64,000 nucleotides of DNA from Polytrichum commune. Taxonomy: Eukaryota > Streptophyta > Polytrichopsida > Polytrichales > Polytrichaceae. This document shows, piece by piece, positions 12,131 to 22,959 of this stretch (position 1 is its first letter; every line of letters begins with the position of its first letter). Where the stretch lies: NCBI GenBank assembly GCA_950295325.1, contig OX485804.1, positions 43,710,001 to 43,774,000 of the forward strand, given 5' to 3'. A model generated the notes under the pieces. The model did no database searches. It saw only the letters and a program-made list of their open reading frames with translations, and was not told the DNA's origin. The translations under genes and the position numbers were made by a program.

Positions 12131-12879
12131 TGGGAAGAACCGGTGGTTAGGGCCGCTTTACACCTAGAGGCCAGGCCAATTCGTTGTGTAAGAGGCTTGA
12201 AATCCTCACTTGTGATTGGTCAAAAGGCTGAAATCGGCCCCAACCCCTTTACACCTAGAGGCCGGGCCAATTTGGTGATATGAAATTTTTAATCAAAAAA
12301 TCCATGGTATGACACTGCTCAAGCTCGTTGAATTGGGTGCACCCAAAATGAAAGGCCATTTCTTGGCCTCGGGGCCAATGCCAAATTCCCCAAAAAAACG
12401 CTTTCTTTAATTAAACATGAGTTTTTTTAGCAAACCATATCCATTAGATTGTGTGGAAACATGGACGGCTCTATGCTAGATTATGCTAGATCCATTGGAT
12501 TATGCTAGGTTTATTGGATTGGCCTAGCGTCTTGGCCCTAAGGCCTTTACATATGGAATAATTGGCCCTCATTATAATCTTATTATAATGTGTAGTTGAG
12601 GCCAGCCTCCAACCCAAAAGGGGCTGAAATTTCATGCAATTGGCCTGGCCTCTAGGTGTAAAGCAACCCTTAGTTACAGATGAACCAATTGAGTTTGAGA
12701 AATAACTGGTTGAAGTTGGAGACTTCAGGAGAATTACCCATCATTATAGAGGAATCTATAGAAGAATATACCTCACATGAATGATAGCAAACCCGAAAGA
12801 TGGCAACATGTAACCGGTTGGATTTAGAATCACTAGGATCTTGACCAACTATATATGCCCACAAACTTCATGGCCACTG
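12131..12879 (+). mobile_element. repeat family B, copy 1, split by a MITE
   Basis: Family B in this orientation runs from 'gggaagaaccg..cgctagttacagatgaacc' through 'gttgagtttgagaaataacc', 'ggaatctatagaa', 'caacatgtaaccggttgga' and 'actaggatcttgaccaa' to 'tgcccaaaaactccccggacactg'. In this copy the first 19 bases (12131-12149) are separated from the rest (12670-12879) by the MITE at 12150-12669. The uninterrupted copies read straight through this point. It is non-coding, about 225 bp when complete, and of unassigned superfamily. Confidence 0.8.
12150..12669. mobile_element. PIF/Harbinger-like MITE (520 bp), TTA target duplication
   Basis: The ends begin GGGCCGCTTTACACC (left) and, inverted on the right, GGGTTGCTTTACACC. 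Both continue TAGAGGCCAGGCCAATT, giving terminal repeats of about 32 bp. TTA flanks both sides (12147-12149 and 12670-12672). A further internal copy of the end sequence lies at about 12245-12275. The 3-bp TTA duplication and the GGGCC terminus are typical of Tourist-type (PIF/Harbinger) elements. It carries no transposase. Confidence 0.85.
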
Positions 12880-12999
12880 CTTCACACTGTTCAGGGCTTT
12901 GTTGTCCCGCATGTGTTTATTATTAGGAGTAGCATTGAGGACTTCCACTTTTTAAAAGTTATTTTTAGTTCGATTGCAGGAAAGCAAGGTGGATGGGTC

Positions 13000-13480
13000 T
13001 GAAATGGTTACTTTTTCCAACTAGTCCACTTCTCCTTGGATATGAAACATGCAATTAGTACAAGATGGTTAGCAAACCTCAATCAAGCCCATACCCCCTT
13101 TCCTCATAGTTTTTGGGGTTCATATGCAATTCTTATTCATTATCTAAGCGAAGATTCTTGCGCTCATTAAATGGTCATACAAACCTCACCTCCTCCCCCT
13201 TGATTAGATTCACTATTGAGATTAGAATGGTTATCATATTCTGAGCACACAATCCAATCTATTTTAAACACATGATTTTTTGGTTTCCATTCTTGAAATC
13301 ACGCCAAACCGCATACCACTCAAATCTAGGTGTCCGATTAAGAGAAGCAACCAAATTAGGCATATCTATCTTAGAGCTAGAGAGACACCAACTATGAGTG
13401 GGCGTGAATGAGAGACGCTCCACCCTTGACCATAACCATGGAGTTAAATCTAAATTTGGAATGGATTTATGGAGCATGGT
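13000..13480 (+). repeat. repeat family A, copy 5 (long)
   Basis: Among the longest copies. It runs from 'ggtctgaaatggttactttttccaactagtccacttctcc' to 'attaggcatatctatcttagagc'. Its 'ccaactagtccacttc' is an intact version of the site into which the MITE at 47960-48494 inserted in another family A copy. A 13-G run follows at 13608-13620. Confidence 0.75.
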
Positions 13481-13499
13481 TGAGTGATATTATCACATG

Positions 13500-14880
13500 T
13501 CGGAGATGATCCCTATTGGCAAGTATTCTAATGTTGTGTTAAGTTATGACCACTGCAACTTAAGCTAATTTCATACCTTCATTTTGGTTTTTTTGTTCTT
13601 GTCAAGCGGGGGGGGGGGGGATGAAGAAGATGTTAAGTAGGTGTTTGAATATCCTTTTGTCAATCATACAATTACACAACTCTTTGATTGTAATCCGTGG
13701 GACTAGGGTATCAGATGAGCATACCTGAACTCCTTTACACAACTACTTTAATTTCGAGATTATCCGTTCTATAGGGAGCACTCAAAGTCTCGCAAGGGAT
13801 GGTTGCAATGGACAAGATTTCTTCTAGTGCATGTGAAAAATAAACCCGAAATAGATCGATGAAAAGGAAATGAGTCTGATGTGGATGATACTGCATGTGA
13901 GCAAATGAGTAGGTGAAGGTACTGAAATCAGAGCATGGAAGAACATATGAAGTTATCGCAGGAGATGATTGCTTGGGCCGAATTGAAACCATGCACTCGT
14001 GACCAACGAGTTTCATGATCGAAATGATCAATATTGTAAAGTCTCTTGGTGAGGTGGAATGATTCACGTCTCCAGTCAGTTTTAGGCATTCAAAAAATTC
14101 TCAGGACGGGTCTTCCAATTAAAGCACTCTCAAGGAGTTTATCTTATCTCAGGCATGGATGGGTATGGATGCATTGCTAGTTGCAAGTTTGTATTGAATA
14201 TAAACCCCATCTTTGCGATGTCACAAAACATAATTTGCTATTTAGATGTTGCTGATCGTGCGATTCTTTGGTTGTATCAAAAATTGTGGCTACAATTGGT
14301 AGATCAGTGTTCTCGTAAGTGGACGTAATGTTCAGTGTGGTAAGTTTTGTGTGCTTGAGGTCATCACAAATCTGCAGAAGCTAAATTATTATGTTAAAAA
14401 GATCAATTATTGAAATAACATCCTAATTAATATCATGAGAATCACGTTATCCTCTTTATATCATCTACTATGTGCCCACATTATGCTACTACATACCAAA
14501 GGTTGGTTGTAACATAATTATGTTCTACACCGGTAGGTGTAATCTCAATGTATTAATTCCACATTGGGAAGTTTGTGTTGGTATTATTTGGATTACTTTC
14601 TGTGATCACTCGTTGTAATTTCCTTTTGTGCACAGGGAGCATCAAAGAATGGGATAAACCTCAAGATGCACCCAGCAACATAGCAATGTCAAGTCATGAT
14701 TCTATTTACAATATTCTGCCGAGTCACCGCGACTCTGGTTGTATTCAGATTTTGTGGCTACAATTGCTGGATCAGTGGACTCGAACAAACGTAGAATGCT
14801 CTACGATATATAATTTTACCTTGCAATAATATATAGCTAGAGGACGATGGCGATTATTTCGATGAATCCACCAGTTCAAA
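13500..14880. other. intergenic; short direct repeat pair
   Basis: No gene is supported. A segment at about 14265-14340 ('ttggttgtatcaaaaattgtggctacaattggtagatcagtg') recurs at about 14735-14810 ('tggttgtattcagattttgtggctacaattgctggatcagtg'), with about 460 bp between them. Function unknown. The pair may mark an old duplication or the ends of an unrecognised insertion. Confidence 0.4.
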
Positions 14881-15100
14881 TGGGGAGATCCAACTGCTAG
14901 TTACAGATGAGCCGGTTGAGTTTGAGAAACAACCGTTGCAAGTTCGAACCTTTAGGTAAGTTGCCGATCACTTTGAAGGAATCTATCGAATATACCTTAG
15001 CTTAACAAAGAAAACTCGAAAGATATCGACATGCAAGCAGTTGGATTTGGAAACACTTGGATCTCGACCAATTTTGCCCAAAACCTCCCTGGACCTCTGT
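14881..15100 (+). mobile_element. repeat family B, copy 2
   Basis: Near full-length copy beginning 'tggggagatccaactgctagttacagatgagc' and ending near 'caaaacctccctggacctctg'. It stands head-to-tail with copy 3, only a few bases apart. Confidence 0.8.
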
Positions 15101-15105
15101 GAACA

Positions 15106-15300
15106 AGGAGACCCCCGACTGCTAGTTACAGATGAGCCAGTTCAAGCCTGAAACTTTCAGCAAATTCTCGATCACTTTACAGGAATCTATAGAATATACC
15201 TCAATAAAGAAAACCGAAATAAAGACACCAACATGCAAGCAGTTGGACTTGGAAACACTTGGATCTCCACCAATTTTTGCCCAAAACCTCCCCGGACACG
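15106..15300 (+). mobile_element. repeat family B, copy 3 (tandem with copy 2)
   Basis: Begins 'gacccccgactgctagttacagatgagcc' and ends 'caaaacctccccggacac'. It lacks the 'gagtttgagaaataacc' block, an internal deletion relative to copy 2. Direct abutment of two copies suggests a tandem duplication or insertion at a shared end. From 15310 to 15985 nothing else is supported, except a segment near 15838-15870 ('ggagttttggtcggaagttggttgttt') that recurs near 30970-31000. Confidence 0.75.
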
Positions 15301-15989
15301 ACTCCACAACCCCATTACCTGGAACACTTCCTCCGCGATCAAAGACTTGAATCACGGTGAAATTGTGCAGTTGGAGAAGAAAGCCCGATTTATTTGAGGT
15401 TTGGACGAGATGTAATGAGAATGTGGATAATACATGTACAAAGAGCTATATATAACCACCTTTCCGGTCATCATGAAACCACAACGCACAATACATAGTA
15501 TACTTACACTGGAGTTGCTTGATGTTGAAAAAGAATGTGCTTAATCATGGAGGAACCACATCTAAAAACGCTGTTTGCTTCCACCAATTTTATACATAGT
15601 TTCTGTACAATATCGTGTTCAAATACATTACAAGACTTCCTGTATGATGATTTGAATCTCTTGAATGTGGGTTAGCAAGAAATGACTTTTGAGGGTTATT
15701 ATGTTGTTATGTCCTCACGGTGTTAAACCCCATGTGGAGGTTCAGGTCGATCCTACTTCCTCATTACAGACCTCTTTACTCACATGTCATCTGTAGTTTA
15801 ATCACCTTAAACTACAACATTATAATTATCCTTTGATCCATCCGGAGTTTTGGTCGGAAGTTGGTTGTTTTGCATACAATAGAGTTGTCTTGAAATCCTC
15901 TCAAAGAGGGACGAAATTGAGGGTTCGATCCTTCCTTGAGGCTAGCTCATCGTGTTTCGGAGCCTGTTTTGAAAGTTGGGCGCAAATTT

Positions 15990-16190
15990 TGAGATGAACC
16001 AGTTGAGTTTGAAAAATAACCGGTTCAAATTCAAAGCTTCAGGAAAGTTACCAGTCCGTTTAGAGGAATTTACAGACTATTCCTCAATTCAACAAAGAAA
16101 AACCGAAAGAAGTCAACATGTAAATAACCGGTTGGTCTTGGAAACACTAGGATCTTGACTGATTGTGCCCCAAAAAACTCCCCGAACACT
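15990..16190 (+). mobile_element. repeat family B, copy 4 (5' truncated)
   Basis: Starts at 'agatgaaccagttgagtttgaaaaataaccgg' and runs to 'aaaactccccgaacactg', so it lacks the outer left end. Confidence 0.75.
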
Positions 16191-16474
16191 GGGAGGCGGT
16201 TTCGGGTTTATTAAAAATATCAGCTCAATTAGATGTGTGACAATGGCTTTATGTGGCCACTCTTTGTTAATTGGGCACCCAATTGAGTGGTACATACAAC
16301 ATGGCAACTTGAAGGCTCGTATACTGATAATGTGTTGACTTCACAATAATAAGTGTGATTAGGGTTGCCTCTTCAGTTACCCATGAAAATAATATTGGGT
16401 CATAACCAGAGCACAACTTATAACTTTCTTTAATCATGCGTATAGAAACCACAAAAATTGTGTGCGCGTGTGTG

Positions 16475-16860
16475 TATATATATATATAGTTAAATTATGG
16501 TAGTGTGAAATGTCAATAATTTAGTGTGGGATAACCTAATTGTACATATCAATGTAGTTAGGAAACGACACCATAACATGTGTTATGATGTGATTGAAAC
16601 TACACCTTTCACACTTATTAATGTGAAATCAACATTTGAAGTTATGGATTGTTATAGCTTTTTATTAAGAGTACATATGTGTGTGTCTATATATATATAT
16701 AGATTCTACCAAGTAAATCATGTCTTGTTCGTGGATGTGCATGTTACCTTTTTATGTCATATGGGTTAAAATTTGATACATTATTAGCAATGTGAAACTA
16801 GGGCATAACTCCAAGTGGTAAACCACAATAACATGTGTGAAAGGTGTAGTGCTCAAAATA
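16475..16860. repeat. AT-rich segment with TA microsatellites and an inverted pair
   Basis: Contains two short (TA)n tracts (about 16474-16487 and 16691-16701), the motif 'acctaattgtacatatcaatgtag' that recurs near 26740, 30130 and 30365, and an inverted pair 'gtgaaactacacctttcacac'/'gtgtgaaaggtgtagtgc' about 230 bp apart. Probably a degraded TIR element, limits uncertain. Confidence 0.35.
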
Positions 16861-17239
16861 CACTAAAACGGCAATCTAGGCTATGTGATCACTTAAAGAG
16901 AAAGAGAAACGTCAATTTTACCTTTCAGACAAATCTCGATGCATATCAAACACCAAATCTACTGAATTTGGAAATGACAATGTGCACATTTCACAATTGC
17001 TGCTAATGGATGAGCCAATTCCCGATTCGATCCAAGGGTCAAAAATTGTGCGTGGAGTTGGAAGTGCCCACAACAGGGCCACATTCGTTGTCTGGGAGGT
17101 TTCCTCAAATGTCTTTATGAAATGCTGCTTCGGTTTGTACGAGCCAGAATGGCATTAAGAAAGTAGGATGACGACATGAAACTGAGCGGAATGGTTATGG
17201 AGTGGCCACTGGCAACATGGATGTGCTCATCTTCAGACC

Positions 17240-17853
17240 GTGTCTGTGGAGATTATGGGCTTCATCGGCTGAGATCCTACTGTTTTCGAGACCAACTTGT
17301 TGAATGTTGACATCAGTGTCTGCGGAGATTTTTGGGCTTCATCGGTTGAGATCCTAGTGTTTCCAAGACCAGCTTGTTGAATGTTGACATCAGTGTCCGG
17401 GGAGATTTTTGGGCTTCATCGGTTTAGATCCTACTGTTTTCGAGACCGACTTGTTGAATGTTGACATCAGTGTCTGCGGAGATTTTTGGGCTTCATCGGT
17501 TGAGATCCTAGTGTTTCCAAGACCAGCTTGTTGAATGTTGACATCGGTGTCTGCGGAGATTTTTGGGCTTCATCAGTTGAGATCCTAATGTTTCCAAGAC
17601 CACCTTGTTGAATGTTGACATCAGTGTCCGGGGAGATTTTTGGGCTTCATCAGTTGAGATCCTAGTGCTTTCGAGACCAACTTGTTGAATGTTGACATCG
17701 GTGTCTGCGGAGATTTTTGGGCTTCACCAGTTGAGATCCTAGTGTTTCCAAGACCAGCTTGTTGAATGTTGACATCAGTGTCCGGGGGGATTTTTGGGCT
17801 TCGTCGGTTGAGATCTTAGGCTTCTAAATCCAACCGCTAACATGTTGACATCT
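17240..17853 (-). repeat. minisatellite: about 8 tandem copies of a 77-bp unit
   Basis: Units start with 'gtgtc' at 17240, 17316, 17393, 17470, 17547, 17624, 17701 and 17778 (the first interval is 76 bp, the rest 77). Each reads 'gtgtcYgSggagatttttggg...' to '...ttgttgaatgttgacatc'. Two unit types alternate loosely: 'ctgcgg...tttccaagaccagctt' and 'ccgggg...tttcgagaccaactt'. The unit equals the terminal 77 bp of family B in reverse orientation (compare 62478-62560), so the array arose by repeated duplication of a transposon end. Confidence 0.9.
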
Positions 17854-17975
17854 TTCGGTTTTTCTTTATTAAATTGGGGCATATTCTATACGTTCCTCTG
17901 AATGATCGGTAAATTTCTCTGAACTCTTGAACTTCAACCGGTTCATCTGTAACTAGCAGCCGGGTCATTGTATGT
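17778..17975 (-). mobile_element. repeat family B, copy 5 (parent of the tandem array)
   Basis: Reverse-orientation family B copy. Its first 77 bp are the last unit of the array. The rest reads 'acatctttcggtttttctttatt', 'tgatcggtaaatttctctgaa', 'aacttcaaccggttcatctgtaactagcag'. The far end is followed by a (TACA/TATG)n microsatellite at about 17975-18045. Confidence 0.8.
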
Positions 17976-18319
17976 ATGTGTGTTTGTATACCTCATACAT
18001 ACATACACATATACACATATATACATACATATATACATACAAGGGTTAAGAGCCTTTCCAAAGTTTTCCTAAAGGGAAGCCCATAAATGTTGAAAACACA
18101 TGTCATGTGTTCCGAAAGTTTGAGAGTACAACTATGCGGTAACGTACATTGTTCCAAACGCTTTTAAATTGGTTTCTTGGGAGCGAGGGTCATGGAATTC
18201 ACATGTAGTACCACTATCCATTCGAATGGGCCCCCACCTCGTCGGATCAAGATCCCCTTTGCATAATATTCCTTTGGCATTCATCAAGATACTCATTCAT
18301 GCGTGAGCCTTCATTGAAT

Positions 18320-18515
18320 GGGGAGAACCGACCGCTAGTTACGGATGAGTTGGTTGAGTTTGAGAAATGACCGGTTGAAGTTCAAGGCTCTAGGAAAATT
18401 ACCGATCATTTGAGAGGAATCTATGGGCGATACCTTGAATTAACAAAGAGACACCAAAAGGTTATTACATGTAAGTAGTTGGACTTGGAAACACTAGGGT
18501 TTTGACTGATTAAGG
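18320..18515 (+). mobile_element. repeat family B, copy 6 (3' truncated)
   Basis: Begins 'ggggagaaccgaccgctagttacggatgag' and is recognisable to 'ggaaacactagggttttgactgatta'. The terminal 'ccccggacac' part is missing. Confidence 0.75.
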
Positions 18516-18760
18516 TAGATGAGGCTAATGGTGGACACCTCCAGCCATGTGGAATCATCCAGCCAACGGATTTGAGCATGAGAAGCTTGAGCAAGTTAGC
18601 AATCACAAATCTAAACCAAAAAATATTGAAATCGTTGAAATCAGAGTTGAGGAAGGTGTTCATTTAGGTTTTAGAATTAAAGATTCTTTGCTTCTCAATA
18701 TGATGTTTTAGGGGGGGAGGGGAGGAACTCTTCCATTGTTCGATGTGGACGAGATCACTA

Positions 18761-19228
18761 CACTCAATATTGTGTTTAGTGCCATATGATATTTTATGTC
18801 ACTATCATGGTAATTTATTTAGATGACACTTTGTATGAATAAGTGTACAAATACTATCATGGATGATGGATGAACATGTTATGTTCATCCATTGGCCAAA
18901 ACTCTACTACTCTTGTCGCTCACTCTTCTCTAGGTTGCACCTCCATCTTAGCAACTCCGTGTGTGCAAGTTTGCTTGATGCAATGATTTGGTATAATGTG
19001 CATCCTAATAAATTTGTGATGAGATATTGTCATGGACGATTTGGATGAAAGGTCACTTAGTAAGTGACAGTAATTGCAACATTGTAAATCTATAATTCCC
19101 AAATAAAATTACAAGGAATGACAAATAATGTTTTGTTAACATTTAGTGTTGGTGACACTACACCGGAACTTACAATTAGCATTAACCAAGACAATCAGAT
19201 TTAGTGACACCAAATACAATATTCAATG
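18761..19228. mobile_element. TA-target MITE (468 bp), relative of 3063-3409
   Basis: Begins CACTCAATATTGTGTTTAGTG and ends with the inverted ...CACCAAATACAATATTCAATG, with TA on both sides (18759-18760 and 19229-19230). It shares internal blocks with the 3063-3409 element: 'catggatgatggatga', 'gatgagatattgtcatgga', 'aacatttagtgttggtgacactacaccg'. Non-coding. Confidence 0.8.
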
Positions 19229-20527
19229 TAGCAAATTCTACATAAATCCTTAATTGATGAAAACCAAGTTTAATGTCAATATTGAATGTGTCATGTCTCT
19301 AAAGTGGTCATGGGTAAAATGAAATGTTGCCAAACTAGCTCTTCATTATAAAATACCCACAATACAAGTTGGTCGGCACCTCATAGTCACATGTCGCCTC
19401 CTAATTTGCCCACCTCAGGCACAAAAAGTAAGCTTGTTAGGATTTAGTGGGTAACACTTCTATTCATGAAGGATGGTGGGTGTAGTTTAATTTTGGCAAA
19501 GGTGACTAACCCAAATATCATCAACCCGATTCAGGAACCTAACCGAATTAGCCTCATCTGCCTTGTGCCCAAAGGTCTTTCCGGACACCAGAGCCAACTG
19601 AGACTTCCAATTTCAATTCCTTCGTGCTTATCAAGATACCATAGCTCTCTAGCAATTTGGACACCATTCTACCTAATAATTAATTAAAGTGCAAAAGTGA
19701 GTTAGGCAACCCAAAAAACAATATTCTAAAATTGGGTTGATTCACAAAGTAATTTAGAATAAGTTAGACATTCATCCAAGTCATTTCTATATTTTATGAA
19801 TGGTTTTCCTAATCCCATCTATGGCAGCTACAATTAACCTAAACACCTCCCTTAACCAACATTCCTTACCCTAAAGTTTGTCTTTTACTCGTACGTCAGG
19901 GTTTTGCTTGGCAATATAGTTTGCTCTAGTTTGATGCTACTTTGTTGGATTCAAGTGAATGTCACTATGCATTATTATGATTTCAGGCACTATTTGGATG
20001 TTATTTCTCTTTGCTATGTACACTCAATGAAATTAACTTCCCCAGAAATTTAGACACCTTTAAATTTAATCATTTTTTGCCCAAGCCACTAGAGAGCTAC
20101 GGTCTCCTCTCCTCTCCTCTCCTCTCCTCCGGGCATCTATGTCTCGTACCTTTAAGTTACCTCATCACTTCTTAAGTTATTAGGAGGCTACTCGTACACA
20201 TGTTGGCTGGCGACAAAAACGGAAAAGGTGTGTGTGGAGCTTCAAATTATAAAAAAGTAAAAAATTGACCCGACCTTGAATACGTCGATGTGGTAGTTTA
20301 TTGTTCCTCGATTGTTGTGTGCATGCTCAAAGAGATCCCCCCACGTTTCTCTTGCCAAGAACTATTATGCTTAGCCCCGGACTTACTTCCCGAGCCTTTA
20401 AAAAGAGAGGGTAGGGTTGTTTTTTGAGCGCATGTCACTTGATGTTGGTTGTGAGAATTTCATGGATATGTTTTAAGGCTAAAAGTGGGATATATCCGTA
20501 AGCTCTTGAGACATGGAAGATGAACTA

Positions 20528-20755
20528 CATTGAATATTGTAATTAGTGTCATATGGTAGTTTATGTCATCCTAACAATTTTGTAATGAAGTATTGTTATG
20601 AATGATTGGAATTTGGATGAAAAAACGCTTGGTAAGTGACATTATGCCCAAAGTTTTTTTTGCAAGGAATGATAAATTATGTTAGGTGAACATTTAGTGT
20701 TGGTGACACTACATGGGTGATTTATAATTAGTCTTGAGAAAGACAAATAGAAGAT
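20528..20755. mobile_element. TA-target MITE, 3'-truncated copy
   Basis: Left end CATTGAATATTGTAATTAGTG preceded by TA (20526-20527). Internal 'gaagtattgttatgaatgattggaatttggatga' and 'catttagtgttggtgacactaca' match the 3063 and 18761 elements. The right terminal repeat is not recognisable. The preceding interval (19230-20520) holds a (CTCCT)n tract at about 20105-20130 and no supported gene. Confidence 0.65.
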
Positions 20756-21089
20756 GTTAAGCATGGCATAAAGAAAAAGACAAAAGACAAAAGACAGAGA
20801 AAACACCATTGGTGTTCATGTAAAGTTTGCATTGAAGTGGCAATCATTACTTGGAGTCAACACCCTGACATGAGCTTGCAACACAACAAAAACATGACCA
20901 TTTCCCATTTTAATATGTTTCTACATATTCTAATTATCTCCGAATTGCACGTGTTGGTCAAGTGTCTATGGGTAGATAACCATGTTGGCATGTTGTTTAG
21001 AGTATTTCCAATTGCGGATGAATGAGCTCAGTAGGATTAATGTAGGGTAGAAATCATCCATCAACCAAAAAGTGGTTTGCATGGGAAGT

Positions 21090-21310
21090 TAGGTAGAGTG
21101 CTTGGTGAAAGAATGATCGCATACGAGTGTACGTACCTCTCATTAGTCCAAAAAATAAGAGCCTTGAAATAGTATGTGATCAAAAGTGTATATAATTTGA
21201 AGTTGATTTGACATTGGAATTAGTTCTAGTATGAGTTTATTATTTAGTTTGGTCAATCACATTCAATATGAATCAACCACAAACTTGTAGGGGGTCACGA
21301 CTTAACATGG
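21090..21310 (+). repeat. dispersed repeat family D, copy 2
   Basis: Shares 'gaatgatcgcatacgagtgtacgtacctctcatt', 'gccttgaaatagtatg' and 'gttgatttgacattggaattag' with the copies at 6230 and 26940. From 21320 to 22570 I see no supported feature. Confidence 0.5.
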
Positions 21311-22581
21311 AAGATGATAGGTACATTCCTCTGCAACAATTCCATCCCGGTGTCTGGACTACATTGATTATGGTAAATATTGTTGGCCATGTATAGTGTA
21401 ACTTACCTTTTGTATCCCTATGGTGTGGCTCAATGTACTACGCCATCACACATAATAACATCGTGCAACACTAGTTACGCTTCAAAAACTACTCATCGTG
21501 TTCTCATTCTTTTTCAATTAGTTGTGGATAAGATATCAATTGAAAGCAATTGAGAGTACGAAACATAGACCATGAATTCACTTCCTATGTCTCTAAACTG
21601 TGGGAGGAAACACCAAAAATTGACTTGCATGCATTTCAGGAAGGTGTACGCATCTAATCTTTGAATGGTCACTACCACCAAATGGTTAAAACTCATGAGG
21701 TGATCTTAGAGTCCTTAGAAAGAGCACAAGAACATTGATGGGTCATTGTTTGTGGAATGCAAGCAAAATTTGAAGGAGATTACATCATTTAATTCTTAGA
21801 CCTTTGATGTTATATAGTGTGGATTGGTAAGTGGGCATAAGCACAATCAGGTACACAACTCCATTACCCTGCATAGGTTTAAGTGAAAGTGACTCAAAAA
21901 TATATACTAACTTTGAATTTTGTGAAGGAAAAAAATCATAAACATTTGGAAAACATTGATCTACAAACCATAAAATTTATGTTGACAAAAAAAATTCAAG
22001 AAGAGTCTACATATTTTAGAAGACAGAGCAAGCAATGTGCAAGCAAATATATTGAACACGTAATTGTTTGGAATTTTTTTAAATAGGATAAAATTACATT
22101 AAACTGATGTTTTCTACAAATCTTTGTAATTCTGCCTAAAGTTTATAATGATTTCAAGGAATGTGGAATAACAAATCCAACTTCAAAATATTTAAGGTCA
22201 TGAAATCTACATCCAATATCAAATTTAGCCAGTACCTTTTGAGCAATACTTTTAATGATAGGTTTTAAAAATCTCATCTTAATATTTCATATTTGAGTAC
22301 CTAACATAGCAATAGAAGGCACCATGAATTTTTTTTAATCTAAACAACACTTTGCTACTACTTTTAGGCATTTGACCAATAAAATTATGGTTTTAGTATA
22401 CCAAAGCATTTTTTTCGTACACTTGACCATGCTTGCTCCCAAGTAGTGTGCTCCCACATTACTATCCTTAATGCTTTTGGTGTGAACACCTCATTAATAG
22501 TATGGCCCACTGATTTTACCATAATCATTGTAGTGTTGGGTGCAAGGCATATAACTTACCCATCGGGATATAAGTCAACTA

Positions 22582-22945
22582 TTTATGGTATTTAGTGTCA
22601 CATGCTACATAGTGTAATTTACCCTAATTTTGAGGTGTATGCTCGGTTACGCTAATGATGAACAACTTCTTTACTAGTGTCACCTCTTGACACATGGCGT
22701 TCAAGTGCACTTACTAATATCTTGGCATGAGTATCCTCAACAGTGTATGCTTATGTTACACAATGGCCAACAAGTTGATGAAAGTGTACACAAATGACAC
22801 TTGCTCAAGAACACGTTCCTCTTACACACTAAAATGTAAACCACATGTCATTTGCATTAGTATGCTCAATATTATCTTCCCCTTGCATACTAAAACACAA
22901 AAATATCATCTCAAAGTATCCCAAAGGACTACGCTACATGTTAAG
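22582..22945 (+). mobile_element. TA-target MITE, copy of 47960-48494 (3' truncated)
   Basis: Begins after TA with TTTATGGTATTTAGTGTCAC and aligns through 'gaggtgtatgctcggttacgctaatgat', 'tgacacatggcgttcaagtg', 'acacaatggccaacaagttg' and 'caagtatcccaa..gactacgc' with the complete copy at 47960-48494. The right inverted repeat is lost near 22945. Confidence 0.7.
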
Positions 22946-22959
22946 ATGTGAAATTGATG

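Noticed and set aside
17240-17853. CRISPR-like or coding repeat array
   Set aside because: Units are contiguous with no spacers, and no frame is open across the units. The source is a transposon end.
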